From: JAYYZW01 sp965217605
Lineage (GTDB): Bacteria; Pseudomonadota; Gammaproteobacteria; Ga0077536
Length of the DNA stretch: 64,000 bases
Reading direction: 5' to 3'
NCBI GenBank assembly: GCA_965217605.1
Contig: CBDCJB010000012.1
Span: 434,001 to 498,000, forward strand
Made by a program: the position numbers and the translations under genes. The notes under the pieces are model-generated. The model did no database searches. It saw nothing but the letters and a program-made list of their open reading frames with translations, and was not told where the DNA came from. Positions 46,615-56,024 of the stretch are shown piece by piece (position 1 is the first letter of the stretch; each line of letters starts with the position of its first letter).

Positions 46615-46919
46615 GAACGCGAAGATTTCCTCGAATCGGTCTCCCGAGCGAACCAGACCGTGGCTTTTGAAAGGATCTCCCGTTCCTCACGTAGCCGCCG
46701 ATTCTCCCGACGCAGACGCCGCAGTTCTTCGCGTTCGGCAGTGGTCAGACCGTCGTTGCGGCGACCTTCATCACGGTCGGCCTGCGCGACCCAGTTGCGT
46801 ACGGTCTGTGCGGTCGGCTCAAACTCGCGTGCCAGGTCTTCCGGGCTGCGGCCCGCCCGTACCCGTTCGATCATCGGTTGCCGGAAGGCCGGTGGATAGG
46901 CAGTTCGTGTTTTGGGCAT
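46611..46919 (-). CDS. IS3-family transposase OrfA
   Basis: 102 aa: TAYPPAFRQPMIERVRAGRS, HTH segment AREFEPTAQTVRNWVAQADR and leucine-zipper-like LRRLRRENRRLREEREILSK, ending WFARETDSRKSSRS. Canonical OrfA that can be joined to OrfB by ribosomal frameshifting. Confidence 0.94.
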   Translation of the reverse strand: MPKTRTAYPPAFRQPMIERVRAGRSPEDLAREFEPTAQTVRNWVAQADRDEGRRNDGLTTAEREELRRLRRENRRLREEREILSKATVWFARETDSRKSSRS

Positions 46920-46973
46920 CGTGGCATCCTCCTTCTAAAAGGGTCAGGTATCCACGAAAGCGGGTCAACTCCA

Positions 46974-48751
46974 CTCTGATTGAAAGTGATCTCTTTGTGA
47001 AAATAGACATTATGGGTGAGGACAAACACTTGCTTGATATGACCAGTGCCAGAACGCACATCACCAAACAATCTCTTAATCAGGCTGCTCACAATAAACA
47101 AAATATCATTGTCAAGGCTTGAAACCGGGTCATCAATGACAACAATACGGTTTTTCGTCATTCCGCTTTCAGACGTACTCCCCTTTAACAAATGGTAGAA
47201 ATATAGGAAAGTAACAAATGATCGCTCTCCTTCACTAAGCGTTTCTTTTGCCTCAGTACCATCAGGACGAACAATGCTGTAGTACCCGTCTTTCTTTGAT
47301 TTGGAGATTTCGAAACCTGTAAACCCAAACGATGACAACAACGCATTTATTTCATCAATGGTGGGCTGAATGCTTGTTAAATGTTTTTCCAGCATCCTGA
47401 TCTCACCGATCTTTTTTTCCTTTTCGATTTGCTTGTTTTCAATGCCTTGGTTTAGGCTTTTTATTGCTGCTTCAAGATATGTCTTCCTGCGCTTATAGCT
47501 GTTATAAACAGTCTTGGCCTCTTCGGTCACATATTTCCATATTCGTGAGGTGAGGATGTGTTTCTCTTGGTCAATGTTATCTACGGTCCGATTATGACGT
47601 GCTATTTTTTCGTTTGCTTCCTCAATGGCCTGACTTATTTCTTCCAAAATGTCTTTCAACGAATCCAGCTGTATAACAAGGCGAGCCTCGTTCTTTTTAC
47701 GCTCTATATGTTGTTTATTTGCAGCGATCTTTGCTTCAACCAGACTCGTTTGTGGTTCCAGCTTTTCACTGTCTAGATATTGTGGGGGAGCATCGACTAT
47801 GTTTTGCAGGTATTCGACAATTGTGGTGCTATACACCTCATAATTTGTTGCCAATTGTTCAATTTTGCCGATGTCATTCAAATAGGTTTCGTCAAAATAA
47901 TCGTTCAAGCTCTGGGCAAATGATTCATCTGTTTTTTGCTGGCAAAACGGGCAGATAGCATCATTTTCATCATGGTACGCTCGCCCCTGTTTCACCCAGT
48001 CACTATTACCGAGCTTCTTAATCATGGCAGCGATATCAACATCGTCCTTGCCGATAACGTTCTTGGCCAAGATGTCTACCGTTTCAAGATTCACCAGATC
48101 GGAATACAGTAGCGGCGGAATGTCGGGCACCTTTTTAAGATTATCCGCAAATACAGTTCTACATTTAGCCTTCAGCTCTCCCAATGTCTGTAACTCTTCT
48201 TCATTGCCCTCTGCCTCTTCTAGTAGCTTGGCCTTGAACTTGGCTTTATCGCCCCTAAAACCTTTGAAAGCATCTTTAAAGTCCTCGTCATATTTTCGTT
48301 TTAGCGCCCAGCACTGTTCCTCAAATTCACTTTCAAAATTCGCCAGTTCTGCTTCCTTTCCTCCCGTTCCATCATCACCGACCAAGGTCTTCTTTTTTCC
48401 CTGGATATCAGCTTCCATCTGATCGGATTCGGCCTTGGCATCTTCTATCGCCTGTACATCAGCCTCATTTTTCTCACCCAGAGTAAATATTCCTTTTAGC
48501 TCAGCATCCGAGTTGAAATTCTTATCTACAAAATCCCGGTTATACACCAACGATTCCAGCTTATTCCCACGACGCCAGATAACCGAGCATTCTGAGTATT
48601 CATCCGCGTCCGCGTCGGCTATCAATCTTGAAATCGTCGTTTTGCCAGAACCGTTCGCTCCATAAAAGAAGTTATTTCGAGACAAACCTTCTATAGCCTG
48701 TTCGTCGTCTCCAAAGCTAGCAACAGACTTTATTTTTATACCTTCGATCAC
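46974..48751 (-). pseudogene. RloC/PrrC-like zinc-hook ATPase (AAA_13), 3'-truncated by IS3
   Basis: About 592 native codons, then a short tail read from the IS3 end. Walker A NFFYGANGSGKTTISRLIAD (about 28-45), long coiled coils with zinc-hook CPFC (about 265), ABC signature ETLSEGERSFV, Walker B NRIVVIDDPVSSLDNDI and H-loop VFVLTHNVYFHKE. RloC and PrrC carry an anticodon nuclease domain directly after this point; here it has been lost. Without it the protein should be harmless. Low GC compared with the chromosome. Confidence 0.88.
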
Positions 48752-48949
48752 TGAAGTGCTTACATTAACTGGTCCAGGTTGAAAATTAGTTTACGCAGCT
48801 ATTGGCTGATTAGATATTCAACGCAAACTGGTATGGATTACTAACATTTTCGAACTCAAGCATCATCAAGCCAAAGCACTGAATTACCCCGGCTTTTCCG
48901 TCGACTTTTTCGTTTTAATCAAGCTGCCCTGGCCGAGCTCTATAGTTGC
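48752..48949. other. Non-coding spacer
   Basis: Upstream region of the zinc-hook ATPase; about 200 bases with no recognisable gene. The distal part appears to be the decayed terminal region of the IS3 remnant that follows. Confidence 0.4.
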
Positions 48950-49310
48950 TCATATTATGCTCGCTCGAACTCCGCCGACGGTACGTCACCGATCGGCTCG
49001 AGCAATCGCCGGTTATTGAACCACTCGACTCATTCGAGAACGTGATGCCATGGCGCACGCCGGTTAATGAGTTCGGTCGTATACAGACCGATTGAGCCGG
49101 TCACGATCATCGCTCGTCACTCCGGCACACAAACGCTCGTCGCACTCAGCCTGCTGCACCCATGTACGCAACGTCTCGCGTACAGCCTATCTTGCCCGAA
49201 ATTGACTTAATCGTGGCCGACTGCGGGCCGTGTTCCTGTTGATGCTCGAACACCATACGCAACGCACGCTCATGTACTTCCGGGGAATAGCTTGTTCGTG
49301 ATTCCATCCT
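48950..49310 (-). mobile_element. IS3-family remnant with internal deletion
   Basis: On the minus strand from ATG 49307: MESRTSYSPEVHERALRMVF, EHQQEHGPQSATIKSISGKI and a frameshifted TRETLRTWVQQAE, the start of an OrfA. This passes abruptly into SSGSITGDCSSRS-region text whose other frame reads EWFNNRRLLEPIGDVPSAEF, the end of an OrfB. About 900 bases of the element are missing. Confidence 0.8.
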
Positions 49311-49335
49311 TTCAAGTTGTGGAGTCTCCGAGACT

Positions 49336-49690
49336 CCCGAGGCGATTCACTGTGCGCCAGAGCTCACCAATTGCCCCAGATTAGGAGAGCAAGAAAACGA
49401 GTACACAGAGTGTCGATCTTAGAGATCTCGCAATGGCAACGATTTGGCGCACTCTGGCACTAATGGTGAGAGCAGCTCATCGTTGAAATGTGATCAGCGA
49501 AACGATCTCAATTAACTGACTTCTCTATAGAGCCCTTTTTATGGTGTCTGACGCCAGACAGATGGAATCCTCAAGTCTTCCTTCTCATAATCATAAAGGC
49601 AAATCAATGCAGTGGGAGGGGATCGCGGTCCTTTGATTTTTTTAACGCACGTAAAAATTATTCATTCATGCGCGCTCTTACGCATGAATG
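49336..49690. repeat. Hairpin repeat, copy 1 (about 350 bp)
   Basis: Begins ATTCACTGTGCGCCAGAGCT and holds CTTAGAGATCTCGCAATGG, TTGGCGCACTCTGGCACTAA and CTCAATTAACTGACTTCTCT, all shared with copies at 52.5 and 62.5 kb. The right end is a palindrome, ATTCATTCATGCG ... CGCATGAATGAAT. No coding frame. Two parts, a long imperfect hairpin on the left and the short perfect palindrome on the right, define the element. Confidence 0.75.
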
Positions 49691-49739
49691 AATGAATATT
49701 TCGCTTCGACAATTCAATATCCTGCTGATTGATGTCAGT

Positions 49740-49860
49740 AGCCTGTGGAGCGCGCGCGAGATTCTTCGCCCTGATGTCCTGTGCCCAGGTCGAAATCGTA
49801 AATCTACCGTCAGCTCACTCGTGGCACACGGAAGAGAGCAGGGTACCGCCAACCTTGCTG
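49740..49860 (-). pseudogene. Decayed fragment of a PPOX-family gene
   Basis: The region aligns at about 80% with part of the PPOX genes at 51643-52071 and 59790-60218: the words GATGTCCTG, GCCCAG.TCGA.ATCG and CCGTCAGC.CACTCGTG are shared. It shows that a third cassette copy once stood here. Confidence 0.65.
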
Positions 49861-49874
49861 TTGACGTTTTCCGT

Positions 49875-49977
49875 TAACATCTTCTAAGTCGGCTTGGCCG
49901 GCTGAATACTGCTTGCGCGTCGCACGCCGAATGGCTTTGACGTGTTGTTCTGCACTTTCTTTCTGTTTCTTACTCAT
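49875..49977 (-). mobile_element. Fragment of an IS3-family OrfA
   Basis: From ATG 49977: MSKKQKESAEQHVKAIRRAT then RKQYSA, the N-terminus of a common OrfA type (family continuation would be EEKIRIVL). The similarity ends there and the sequence joins the PPOX fragment. Confidence 0.6.
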
Positions 49978-50072
49978 CGTCGCTCCCCTCAGAGCTTCGA
50001 CAAGCCACAATGACTCCCTTACCTAACTACTGCAATCTGTCTCATAAAATGCTGACGGGGAACAGTTAGCCA

Positions 50073-50534
50073 TTACATATTTTCCATTAGGTATGCGTGT
50101 ATATGGTTTAACACATATTTTTCTAAGGTTCCTTTGGATGTGCAAGACCTTTTCGTTGGAGGGTAGTTTCCAAAACGCCATACTCGGGAGAAGGACGCAT
50201 TTACATTCACGGTAACCGGCTTTTCCTCTCTAACAAATACGTTGAAGCTGACGTTGGTTTGTTCAGGAATTTCTAACGTGTATTTTCCGCAATCTGCAAT
50301 ATGGTTTACTGCTGTATCTTGCCCTATATAGAGTTGTTCAGCGTAGATTACTCCACTGTCCTTTTCTATGGTTTTTATTTGAATATTATTACTTGTGAAG
50401 TAGTCCATTAGTCCGGCCCACACCTTTTCCGGGGGTGCGTCGAAGTTTCTTTGAGATTCTACGCGGTGCTGGACTGGTGCTGTGGCGCATGAACAGAGGA
50501 AGACAGTCATGAGTATGGGTTGGCTGTATCGCAT
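50073..50534 (-). CDS. Hypothetical lipoprotein, 153 aa
   Basis: Starts MRYSQPILMTVFLCSCATAP with a lipobox (LCSC). Then ESQRNFDAPPEKVWAGLMDY, FTSNNIQIKTIEKDSGVIYA and, later, RFGNYPPTKRSCTSKGTLEK. Looks like an envelope protein with a small alpha/beta domain; family not recognised. Low GC, isolated among mobile remnants. Confidence 0.7.
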   Translation of the reverse strand: MRYSQPILMTVFLCSCATAPVQHRVESQRNFDAPPEKVWAGLMDYFTSNNIQIKTIEKDSGVIYAEQLYIGQDTAVNHIADCGKYTLEIPEQTNVSFNVFVREEKPVTVNVNASFSRVWRFGNYPPTKRSCTSKGTLEKYVLNHIHAYLMENM

Positions 50535-50560
50535 TTCTCTCCCCTAGACGGAATAACAAT

Positions 50561-50721
50561 CCCCGGCTTAAGGGAAGCCGGGCCATACTCACAATCCTTC
50601 GGAAAGATGGAATGTTCCCGCCTATTCGCCAACAGGGGTGATCAAGCCCCCGTTATTAATGGCTGTTCTATTCAACGGGTAACCCGACACAGCGGGATTC
50701 CCGAAGGATTTGTGAGCGGGA
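50561..50721. repeat. Inverted-repeat region, possible structured RNA
   Basis: CCCGGCTT/AAGCCGGG hairpin (50562-50582) is followed by CTCACAATCCTTCGG (50588-50602), whose complement with one bulge is CCGAAGGATTTGTGAG (50701-50716). TTCCCGC and GCGGGAA extend the pairing. A 100-base interior with GGGG/CCCC stems sits between. No protein frame of note. Could be a remnant of an intron or an RNA gene. Confidence 0.45.
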
Positions 50722-50848
50722 AAGATTGTCTGATCGGCCAGAAAAGAAATCAAATTCTCTATCACAACGCCATTTCGTTCCTAAGACGATTTCTCGTTTG
50801 AGAGCGACAGAACGCTTAGAAAGCGCCAGGATGCGTTGAGAGTGGCCT

Positions 50849-50893
50849 AGAAAGCGCTAACTATACTCTGCCTACTGAAAGGGGAAGCTTGCG
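50849..50893. repeat. IS3-end-like repeat S1
   Basis: CTAGAAAGCGCTAACTATAC ... GGGGAAGCTTGCG is a diverged form of the repeat also at 52409, 60556 and 63030. It stands directly left of duplicate copy A. At 63.03 kb the same repeat precedes a transposase start, so these are probably solo IS ends. Confidence 0.55.
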
Positions 50894-50896
50894 ATC

Positions 50897-51040
50897 GGGA
50901 TGGACCGTGCCTACTTTGGGGGTGTCGAACGTGGAGAACGGAATGTAGCAGCGTTGAATCTTGTTCGAATCGCCACGGCGCTGCATGTCGAGGTGGGCGA
51001 GCTGTTCCCGTCAGTTAGCTCCCTTCGGAAACTTCGTTAG
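50897..51040 (+). pseudogene. 5'-truncated controller-protein (XRE) gene in copy A
   Basis: Contains codons for GMDRAYFGGVERGERNVAAL through VGELFPSVSSLRKLR only; the first 32 residues present in the copy at 58945 are absent. Not expected to bind DNA. Confidence 0.85.
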
Positions 51041-51199
51041 CCTGCAGTACGCCTGCTGCTTGTCAGTCTCTGTCGTCAGCGCCTATGAGGCAGAAATCCT
51101 CCGTTATTCAATAACCCAAATCTGTCTCAAGGGCGCTGACGGGGGGCAGGGGCGGCGGCGACGATACCGACGTCGATCTTCTGACCATCGGTGCAGAGT

Positions 51200-51646
51200 T
51201 TAATTTCTAGCTTTTTGCTCGTCCCATAGCTGTTGCGCTTCCGCCCATCCTTGCGGGCGTTGCGTGCCGTCCTCCAGTTTCCAGCCGATCGGACCGACCA
51301 ACTGCAACATGAATTCCGTCTCCTGTGTCATCGTCGTGCGATCGTGTATCGCGCCAGCGGCCTCGTAGATATATCCGTTCGCGCGGCCGGTCGTACCGCC
51401 CATACGTTCACCACCGCGGACCTCGATCTCGCCTTTGAAGACATAGCCTTCGGCGGGCCCGTGGTGCACGTGAGGGGCGAACGTCGAGCCGGCCGGGCAC
51501 CGGAACACGACGGTCCACGAACCGATCTCGGGCGACACGTGAAGCAGCTTCCACTGTACCCCGCCGGTTTGAAAATCCTCCGCGAAATCTTCCCACTCCA
51601 TCTGATCGACCTGCAGGTATTCGTCTGCGAGTTTTGGTTTCATCAT
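51200..51646 (-). CDS. Cupin-domain protein (copy A)
   Basis: 148 aa. Cupin motifs: APHVHHGPAEGYVFKGEIEV (metal-binding His/Glu) and YEAAGAIHDRTTMTQETEF. Similar to small cupins of the acetylacetone-cleaving/ChrR type; the substrate is unknown. Its product is identical to that at 59347-59793. It overlaps the upstream PPOX gene by four bases (ATGA). Confidence 0.88.
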   Translation of the reverse strand: MMKPKLADEYLQVDQMEWEDFAEDFQTGGVQWKLLHVSPEIGSWTVVFRCPAGSTFAPHVHHGPAEGYVFKGEIEVRGGERMGGTTGRANGYIYEAAGAIHDRTTMTQETEFMLQLVGPIGWKLEDGTQRPQGWAEAQQLWDEQKARN

Positions 51647-52071
51647 CGAGTCTCCTCATGGTCATCCCTAAAATCCCAGGCCCTCACGGTGCCCGGCGTG
51701 AGCCTTATAAGCTCGAGGGCGTCGTCCGCGAAGGTTTCAGTATAGGCGAGCCCCGCCTCTTTGCCCATATAACGCTGCGCTAAGCGCCGCACCAGCGGCA
51801 TAAGATCGGGGAGGGCTTCGACGGTCGCTTTACCGCTAACCTCGATGCCGCGGTAGGGGAGTTCGTTTTCCGCCACGATGATGGTAGCCCGGGGGTCGCG
51901 CGCCAGATTCTTGGCCTTGATGTCCTGCGCCCAGATCGAGATCGAAAACCCACCGTCAGCCCACTCGTGCCACACGGGAGAGAGTAGGATGCTGCCGTCT
52001 TTGCGATGCGTGGCGAGCGTCGGAAGCTCCAATAAGTCTCCGAGGTCGGCAACCGTGAGATCCTTGCGCAT
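51643..52071 (-). CDS. PPOX-class flavin-binding protein (copy A)
   Basis: 142 aa: DLLELPTLATHRKDGSILLS, PVWHEWADGGFSISIWAQDI, KAKNLARDPRATIIVAENEL, the pattern of F420/FMN-dependent split-barrel oxidoreductases. Forms a two-gene unit with the cupin. Identical in copy B. Confidence 0.88.
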   Translation of the reverse strand: MRKDLTVADLGDLLELPTLATHRKDGSILLSPVWHEWADGGFSISIWAQDIKAKNLARDPRATIIVAENELPYRGIEVSGKATVEALPDLMPLVRRLAQRYMGKEAGLAYTETFADDALELIRLTPGTVRAWDFRDDHEETR

Positions 52072-52106
52072 TGCATGATCTTACCAATTTCAACGGGATT
52101 ACAACC

Positions 52107-52208
52107 ATGCCGATCGATCCATTGCTGGAAACCCTGACCGAAGCCTGGAACGATCAGGATGTCGATACGATTTGCTGTGTTTCCCAACAATCATCCAATG
52201 TAATCTAG
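52107..52208 (+). pseudogene. Start of an NTF2/SnoaL-like gene, truncated
   Basis: MPIDPLLETLTEAWNDQDVD is a typical beginning of a SnoaL-like polyketide-cyclase-fold protein, but the frame leaves the family after DTICCV and stops. Beyond it, around 52290-52370, a fragment reading APFYVMEYLDGWVLTDS resembles part of an aminoglycoside-phosphotransferase-like kinase. The same fragments occur in copy B (60254-60355). Confidence 0.5.
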
Positions 52209-52408
52209 AGTCGGCAGTTGCATTTTGCGCATTTGCGCGGGGTGATCAACGGCATGACGCGCGGAGCCATCAGGGAGTGCAAGCGTGCCATCGTGCTGTG
52301 CTCGTCGCACCGTTCTACGTCATGGAGTATCTGGACGGCTGGGTGTTGACCGATAGCGTGATAAAGAAGACGGGCTCTTTTCAGATCATGCCGTACGGTC
52401 GGCTTGCC

Positions 52409-52460
52409 TATCCTGTCAGAAAGCTCCAGCTACACTCTGTCTGCTGCAGGGAAGCTCGCG
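52409..52460. repeat. IS3-end-like repeat S2
   Basis: TATCCTGTCAGAAAGCTCCA then GCTACACTCTG...AGGGAAGCTCGCG. Right border of copy A. Nearly identical on its left half to S3 (60556-60610). Confidence 0.6.
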
Positions 52461-52509
52461 ACCCGTGCACACACCAAGTGCGGCATAAATGTGAACGACA
52501 AAAAGCGTG

Positions 52510-52870
52510 AAATTCACACGGTGCGCCATAGCTCACCAAATGCGCGAGATTAGGAGCTCTCAAAAACGAGCATCAACAGAGCTTCTATCTGAGAGAACTC
52601 CTAATGGTCGCGATTTGGTGCGCTCTGGCGCTAATGGTGAGAGCAGTTCATCGTTGAAGTGCGATCAGCGAAGCCATCTCAATTAACTTATTTCTCTACG
52701 AATCTTTTTCTGGTTATCTAACGTCAGACAGACGTGCCTCTCAGATCCTCAGTTTTCTAACCGTTAAGGTGGATCAATCTAATCAGCGAGGATCGCAGCG
52801 CCTTTAGTATTTTTTAATGCACGTAAAGATTATTCATTCATTCGCGCTCTGGCGCATGAATGAATAATCC
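52510..52870. repeat. Hairpin repeat, copy 2 (best preserved)
   Basis: The left part is a long inverted repeat: GCGCCATAGCTCACCAAATG...GATTAGGAG (52523-52556) pairs with CTCCTAATGGTCGCGATTTG...CTCTGGCGC (to 52653), with CTCTCA/TGAGAG inside the loop. The right end has the near-perfect palindrome ATTATTCATTCAT...ATGAATGAATAAT (52829-52868). It lies 40 bases after the AAA-TOPRIM stop. No coding capacity. Confidence 0.8.
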
Positions 52871-52909
52871 GCATTTAACGCTATTAAACAGGAATCGAAT
52901 TTTGGCATT

Positions 52910-54033
52910 TCAATTATCTACTCCCTTGAGTAATTGCAGTGCCTGTACGAGCTTATCTCCAAGGTAGTTTTCCAGACAGTCCCCCGATCTAAAGCGTTTC
53001 TCCGGCAAACGCGCTATAGCTCGTCCCACAGCGACCTCCCATGGCTTTGTTGATCCTGTAAGCCCCACAAGGACATTCCTCAAATCCTTAAGCAGAAAGC
53101 AACGACGATTCCAATCGCTCTCTTTAAACTCGCTAGCGACAATGTGTTGAGGATGCTCCGGGATCTTTTCAATCCATTCTTCGATATCCTTTTGTAGCTT
53201 CTGCCAATTCGTCCCTAGCTCTTCTAAAACATCATCCGTCACTATTAGATTCTCGGCATTTCGACACCTCAAACGACACCTGACCACCAAACCTTCATCT
53301 TCGATATGCTCCGGATCATTATCGCGATCCCGTACTGAGAACGCCTTGGCTTCGTCATAGACGCTTTTCATCAAATCGTCTGCTAAACGTTCATACTTGT
53401 TCATCGACTCAACGTTTCCCGCTATACACGGGTATACCGATACTTGACCCTCTGAATGGCGTACGGCTGCTTGCCAGATGCGTTCATCGTCTTCGCCTTC
53501 GACGATGAGAGGTGGTTTCTCATTAAATACATTTGATAGCGGGTGAGCACCAAACATTGGCAAGATCGTTTTCCATACTTCGTCGGCTTTTTTAAAACAT
53601 AGTGTTTGGGTATAAAAATCTTTCAAACCTATTCGAATGTCTGGATCGAAGGCACACAGACTCGAGACTATGGTCGTGCTGTGAGTCGCGATCATCACTT
53701 TCCCGTTTACATCCTTCATGGAACTGACCAGCAACTTCATCAATTTGTCTTGGAGGTCTGGATGCAGGTGCACGTCCGGTTCATCTAGAAGCAACCAATT
53801 TTCCTGGTCCAAGTATTTTTCCAACTTGCACAGATACGAAAAATGGAGGATTTCAATTGCAAGACTGACGAGTTCCGACTCTCCACTACTTAGTTCTGAT
53901 GCATTTATTGTCTGTTTATTTTCTTTCCTTAAGAGGTTGAGTCCTAATGACTCGGATCGTTGTAGCTCAACACGATCCAAGACCGTGTTAATTAGAGCTA
54001 TCACGTCATCAAATTTGAAAGACGACCCTCTAA
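52910..54033 (-). pseudogene. C-terminal part of an AAA-TOPRIM (OLD-like) ATPase, split by IS1380
   Basis: Carries the ABC signature ASELSSGESELVSLAIEILH, Walker B WLLLDEPDVHLHPDLQDKLM, H-loop VMIATHSTTIVSS and a TOPRIM-like nuclease domain with PPLIVEGEDDERIWQAAV and SVRDRDNDPEH. Its reading continues in the segment 55640-55968, which holds the Walker A. Joined across one CTAA copy, TEAV meets RGSSFKFDDV in frame. The intact protein would be about 480 aa and resembles OLD-family and similar phage-defence nucleases. Confidence 0.9.
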
Positions 54034-55639
54034 CCTGCAAATTGCACCAATAGAAACGGCGGTCCTGTAGTTTCCTATATAATTCAAAGTGCTAACAACG
54101 AATAAAGGAAGGGACCGCCGTGACGAAATGTTACCAGAGATCGTTCGAATTTCCACGTGTTAATCGCCGCATTGTCGAAGCCAGATTCGACGGTGGCGAC
54201 ATCACTTCCGATGGTGGCGTGTTGCTATTGCGGCAGGCAGATCGGTTAACGGGTTTGAGTGATTCGATTGCGCGGGCGCTGTCGGATCCCCGCCGTCAGG
54301 CGAGTTGCGATCATGATGTGCCGGGTCTGGTTCGGCAACGCCTGTATGCGATTGCGCTGGGCTATGAAGACCTGAACGATCATGACGGATTGCGTCAAGA
54401 CGTGGCACTGCAGACAGCAGTGGAACGTGATCAATGGTTGGCCAGTGCATCGACCTTATGCCGTTTTGAGAACCGGGCTGATCGGGAGACTGCCTGGCGG
54501 TTGCACGAAGTGCTGCTCGATCAGTTCATCGCCTCGTTCAAGCGTGCACCGAAAAAGTTGATACTGGACTTCGATGCGACCGATGACCCGGTACACGGTG
54601 AACAGGACGGTCGCTTCTTTCACGGCTATTACCGGCACTACTGTTTTCTGCCACTGTATGTATTCTGCGGTCATCAGTTGCTGGTGAGCTATCTTCGTCC
54701 GAGCAACATCGATGGTGCCAAACACAGCTGGGCGATTTTGTCGTTGTTGGTCAAAAGACTGCGGCAAGTGTGGCCAAAGGTGCGGATCATCTTCCGCGGT
54801 GACGGTGGCTTTTGCCGCTGGAAGATGCTGCGCTGGTGTGATCATCACGAGGTCGGCTACATCATCGGACTGGCTAAGAATAAGTGCTTGAACCGGCTCA
54901 CGGCATCCTTGCAGGATGAGGCCGCGGCGTGCTTTGCCGCCACCGGACATAAAGTGCGCTGGTTCACCGATTTCCAATACGCTGCCCGCAGCTGGGATGG
55001 TGCGCGTCGCGTGATCGCCAAGATCGAGCACTCGCAGCACGGTGTCAATCCGCGTTATGTGGTGACCAACCTTGAAGGCGATGCCAAGCAGCTGTACGAC
55101 AAGCTTTACTGTGCCCGCGGTGACATGGAAAACCGCATCAAGGAAAACCAACTGGATATGTTCGGCGATCGCACCTCCTGTCAACACTGGTGGCCGAATC
55201 AGTTCCGATTGTTACTCGTCTCGCTGGCCTACACCCTGATCGAGGCGATCCGGCGGATCGCATTGAAAGGTACCGAGCTGGCCAACGCTTATGTCGGTAC
55301 CATCCGTTTAAAGCTGTTCAAGATCGGTGCCGTGATCCTGAAAAATACGCGCCGTATCCGTTTCCTTTTGGCCAGCGGTTGTCCTTACAAGGAACTCTAC
55401 TTCCTGGCCGCGAATCGACTCGCACCCGGATAAACCCGAAACGATTAAAGCATTCGCGTGTTGAAAACACGTATGGATGCCTTTGCCTGAAAAACGACTT
55501 CTCAGCAAAAATTACTGCGGTAACGTCCTTGCCACTCGGGAATGAGTAGACCAGTCCCTGCAATCGCCGATGACAATCGATTGAACGGCCAACTTGCCAA
55601 CAAAACCGCCTAAATTTATTCACTCATGCAATATGCAGG
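54034..55639 (+). mobile_element. IS1380-family insertion sequence, 1606 bp
   Basis: Ends CCTGCAAATTGCACCAATAG (left) and CCTGCATATTGCATGAGTGA (right, complement). Exact CTAA duplications at 54030-54033 and 55640-55643. Related to, but clearly different from, the copy at 24048-25611. Appears complete. Confidence 0.95.
54120..55433 (+). CDS. IS1380-family transposase, full length
   Basis: 437 aa: FPRVNRRIVEARFDGGDITS, ALGYEDLNDHDGLRQDVALQ, then KLILDFDATDDPVHGEQDGR with the first catalytic Asp, RIIFRGDGGFCRWKMLRW with the second, and ENRIKENQLDMFGDRTSCQH with the Glu. Complete relative to the family, unlike the 421-aa copy. Confidence 0.95.
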   Translation: MTKCYQRSFEFPRVNRRIVEARFDGGDITSDGGVLLLRQADRLTGLSDSIARALSDPRRQASCDHDVPGLVRQRLYAIALGYEDLNDHDGLRQDVALQTAVERDQWLASASTLCRFENRADRETAWRLHEVLLDQFIASFKRAPKKLILDFDATDDPVHGEQDGRFFHGYYRHYCFLPLYVFCGHQLLVSYLRPSNIDGAKHSWAILSLLVKRLRQVWPKVRIIFRGDGGFCRWKMLRWCDHHEVGYIIGLAKNKCLNRLTASLQDEAAACFAATGHKVRWFTDFQYAARSWDGARRVIAKIEHSQHGVNPRYVVTNLEGDAKQLYDKLYCARGDMENRIKENQLDMFGDRTSCQHWWPNQFRLLLVSLAYTLIEAIRRIALKGTELANAYVGTIRLKLFKIGAVILKNTRRIRFLLASGCPYKELYFLAANRLAPG

Positions 55640-55968
55640 CTAACTGCTTCCGTTTGCTCTATTGATCGCAGAACGAGAGTTTCCAAATTACGAAACTCAG
55701 CCACGCTAGAGGGTTTGAATTGTCCCCACTGGTTCTGGCGCCTGGATTGCTCAAACCAAGTCGGGTTGCTGTCCCGATTCGTCTCTATGACTCCTTCATA
55801 GGTCAGCTGTCCTCCACGTTCGGGCGTGATGTATCTAATGCAAGCGGTTTTCCCAGATAGAGCGGTATCTATTTCCCTAAGAAGAGTACTCTTGCCCGAA
55901 CCATTCTTTCTAAGAACTACGTTAATTGAACCATGACCGATAAAGCTGGTGCCGTCGTTCAAATTCAT
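55640..55968 (-). pseudogene. N-terminal part of the AAA-TOPRIM ATPase
   Basis: Starts MNLNDGTSFIGHGSINVVLR, then Walker A RKNGSGKSTLLREIDTALSG and TPERGGQLTYEGVIETN. Ends at the IS1380 insertion (LRSIEQTEAV). It begins directly at the ATP-binding strand, like short OLD-type ATPases. Confidence 0.85.
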
Positions 55969-56024
55969 TCTTTGAATGATTCAATCTGCTTTAAGCTAGT
56001 GTCAAGCCCCTGGCCTGTCTGATT

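Larger units (their letters stand above)
45725..46973 (-). mobile_element. IS3-family insertion sequence, 1249 bp, apparently intact
   Basis: Ends TGGAGTTGCCCCGTTTCCGT (left) and TGGAGTTGACCCGCTTTCGT (right, complement) form about 25-bp imperfect inverted repeats. Contains orfA and orfB. The flanking bases (AAAG left, CTCT right) do not match, so no target duplication is present; two different gene remnants lie left and right, pointing to a deletion between IS copies. Confidence 0.92.
50897..52437. repeat. 1.54-kb direct duplication, copy A
   Basis: Matches 59041-60584. From about 51186 to the end, covering the cupin and PPOX genes, I see no differences; the left about 290 bases differ at a dozen or so positions and by 3 bp in length. 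Both copies are bordered by IS3-end-like repeats, suggesting IS-mediated duplication. The left end cuts the controller gene, so copy B is nearer the ancestral state. Confidence 0.92.

Noticed and set aside
52510..52870. Hairpin repeats as integron attC sites
   Set aside because: Stem ends lack a proper GTTRRRY/RYYYAAC pair, and no integrase or one-gene cassettes in uniform orientation are seen.
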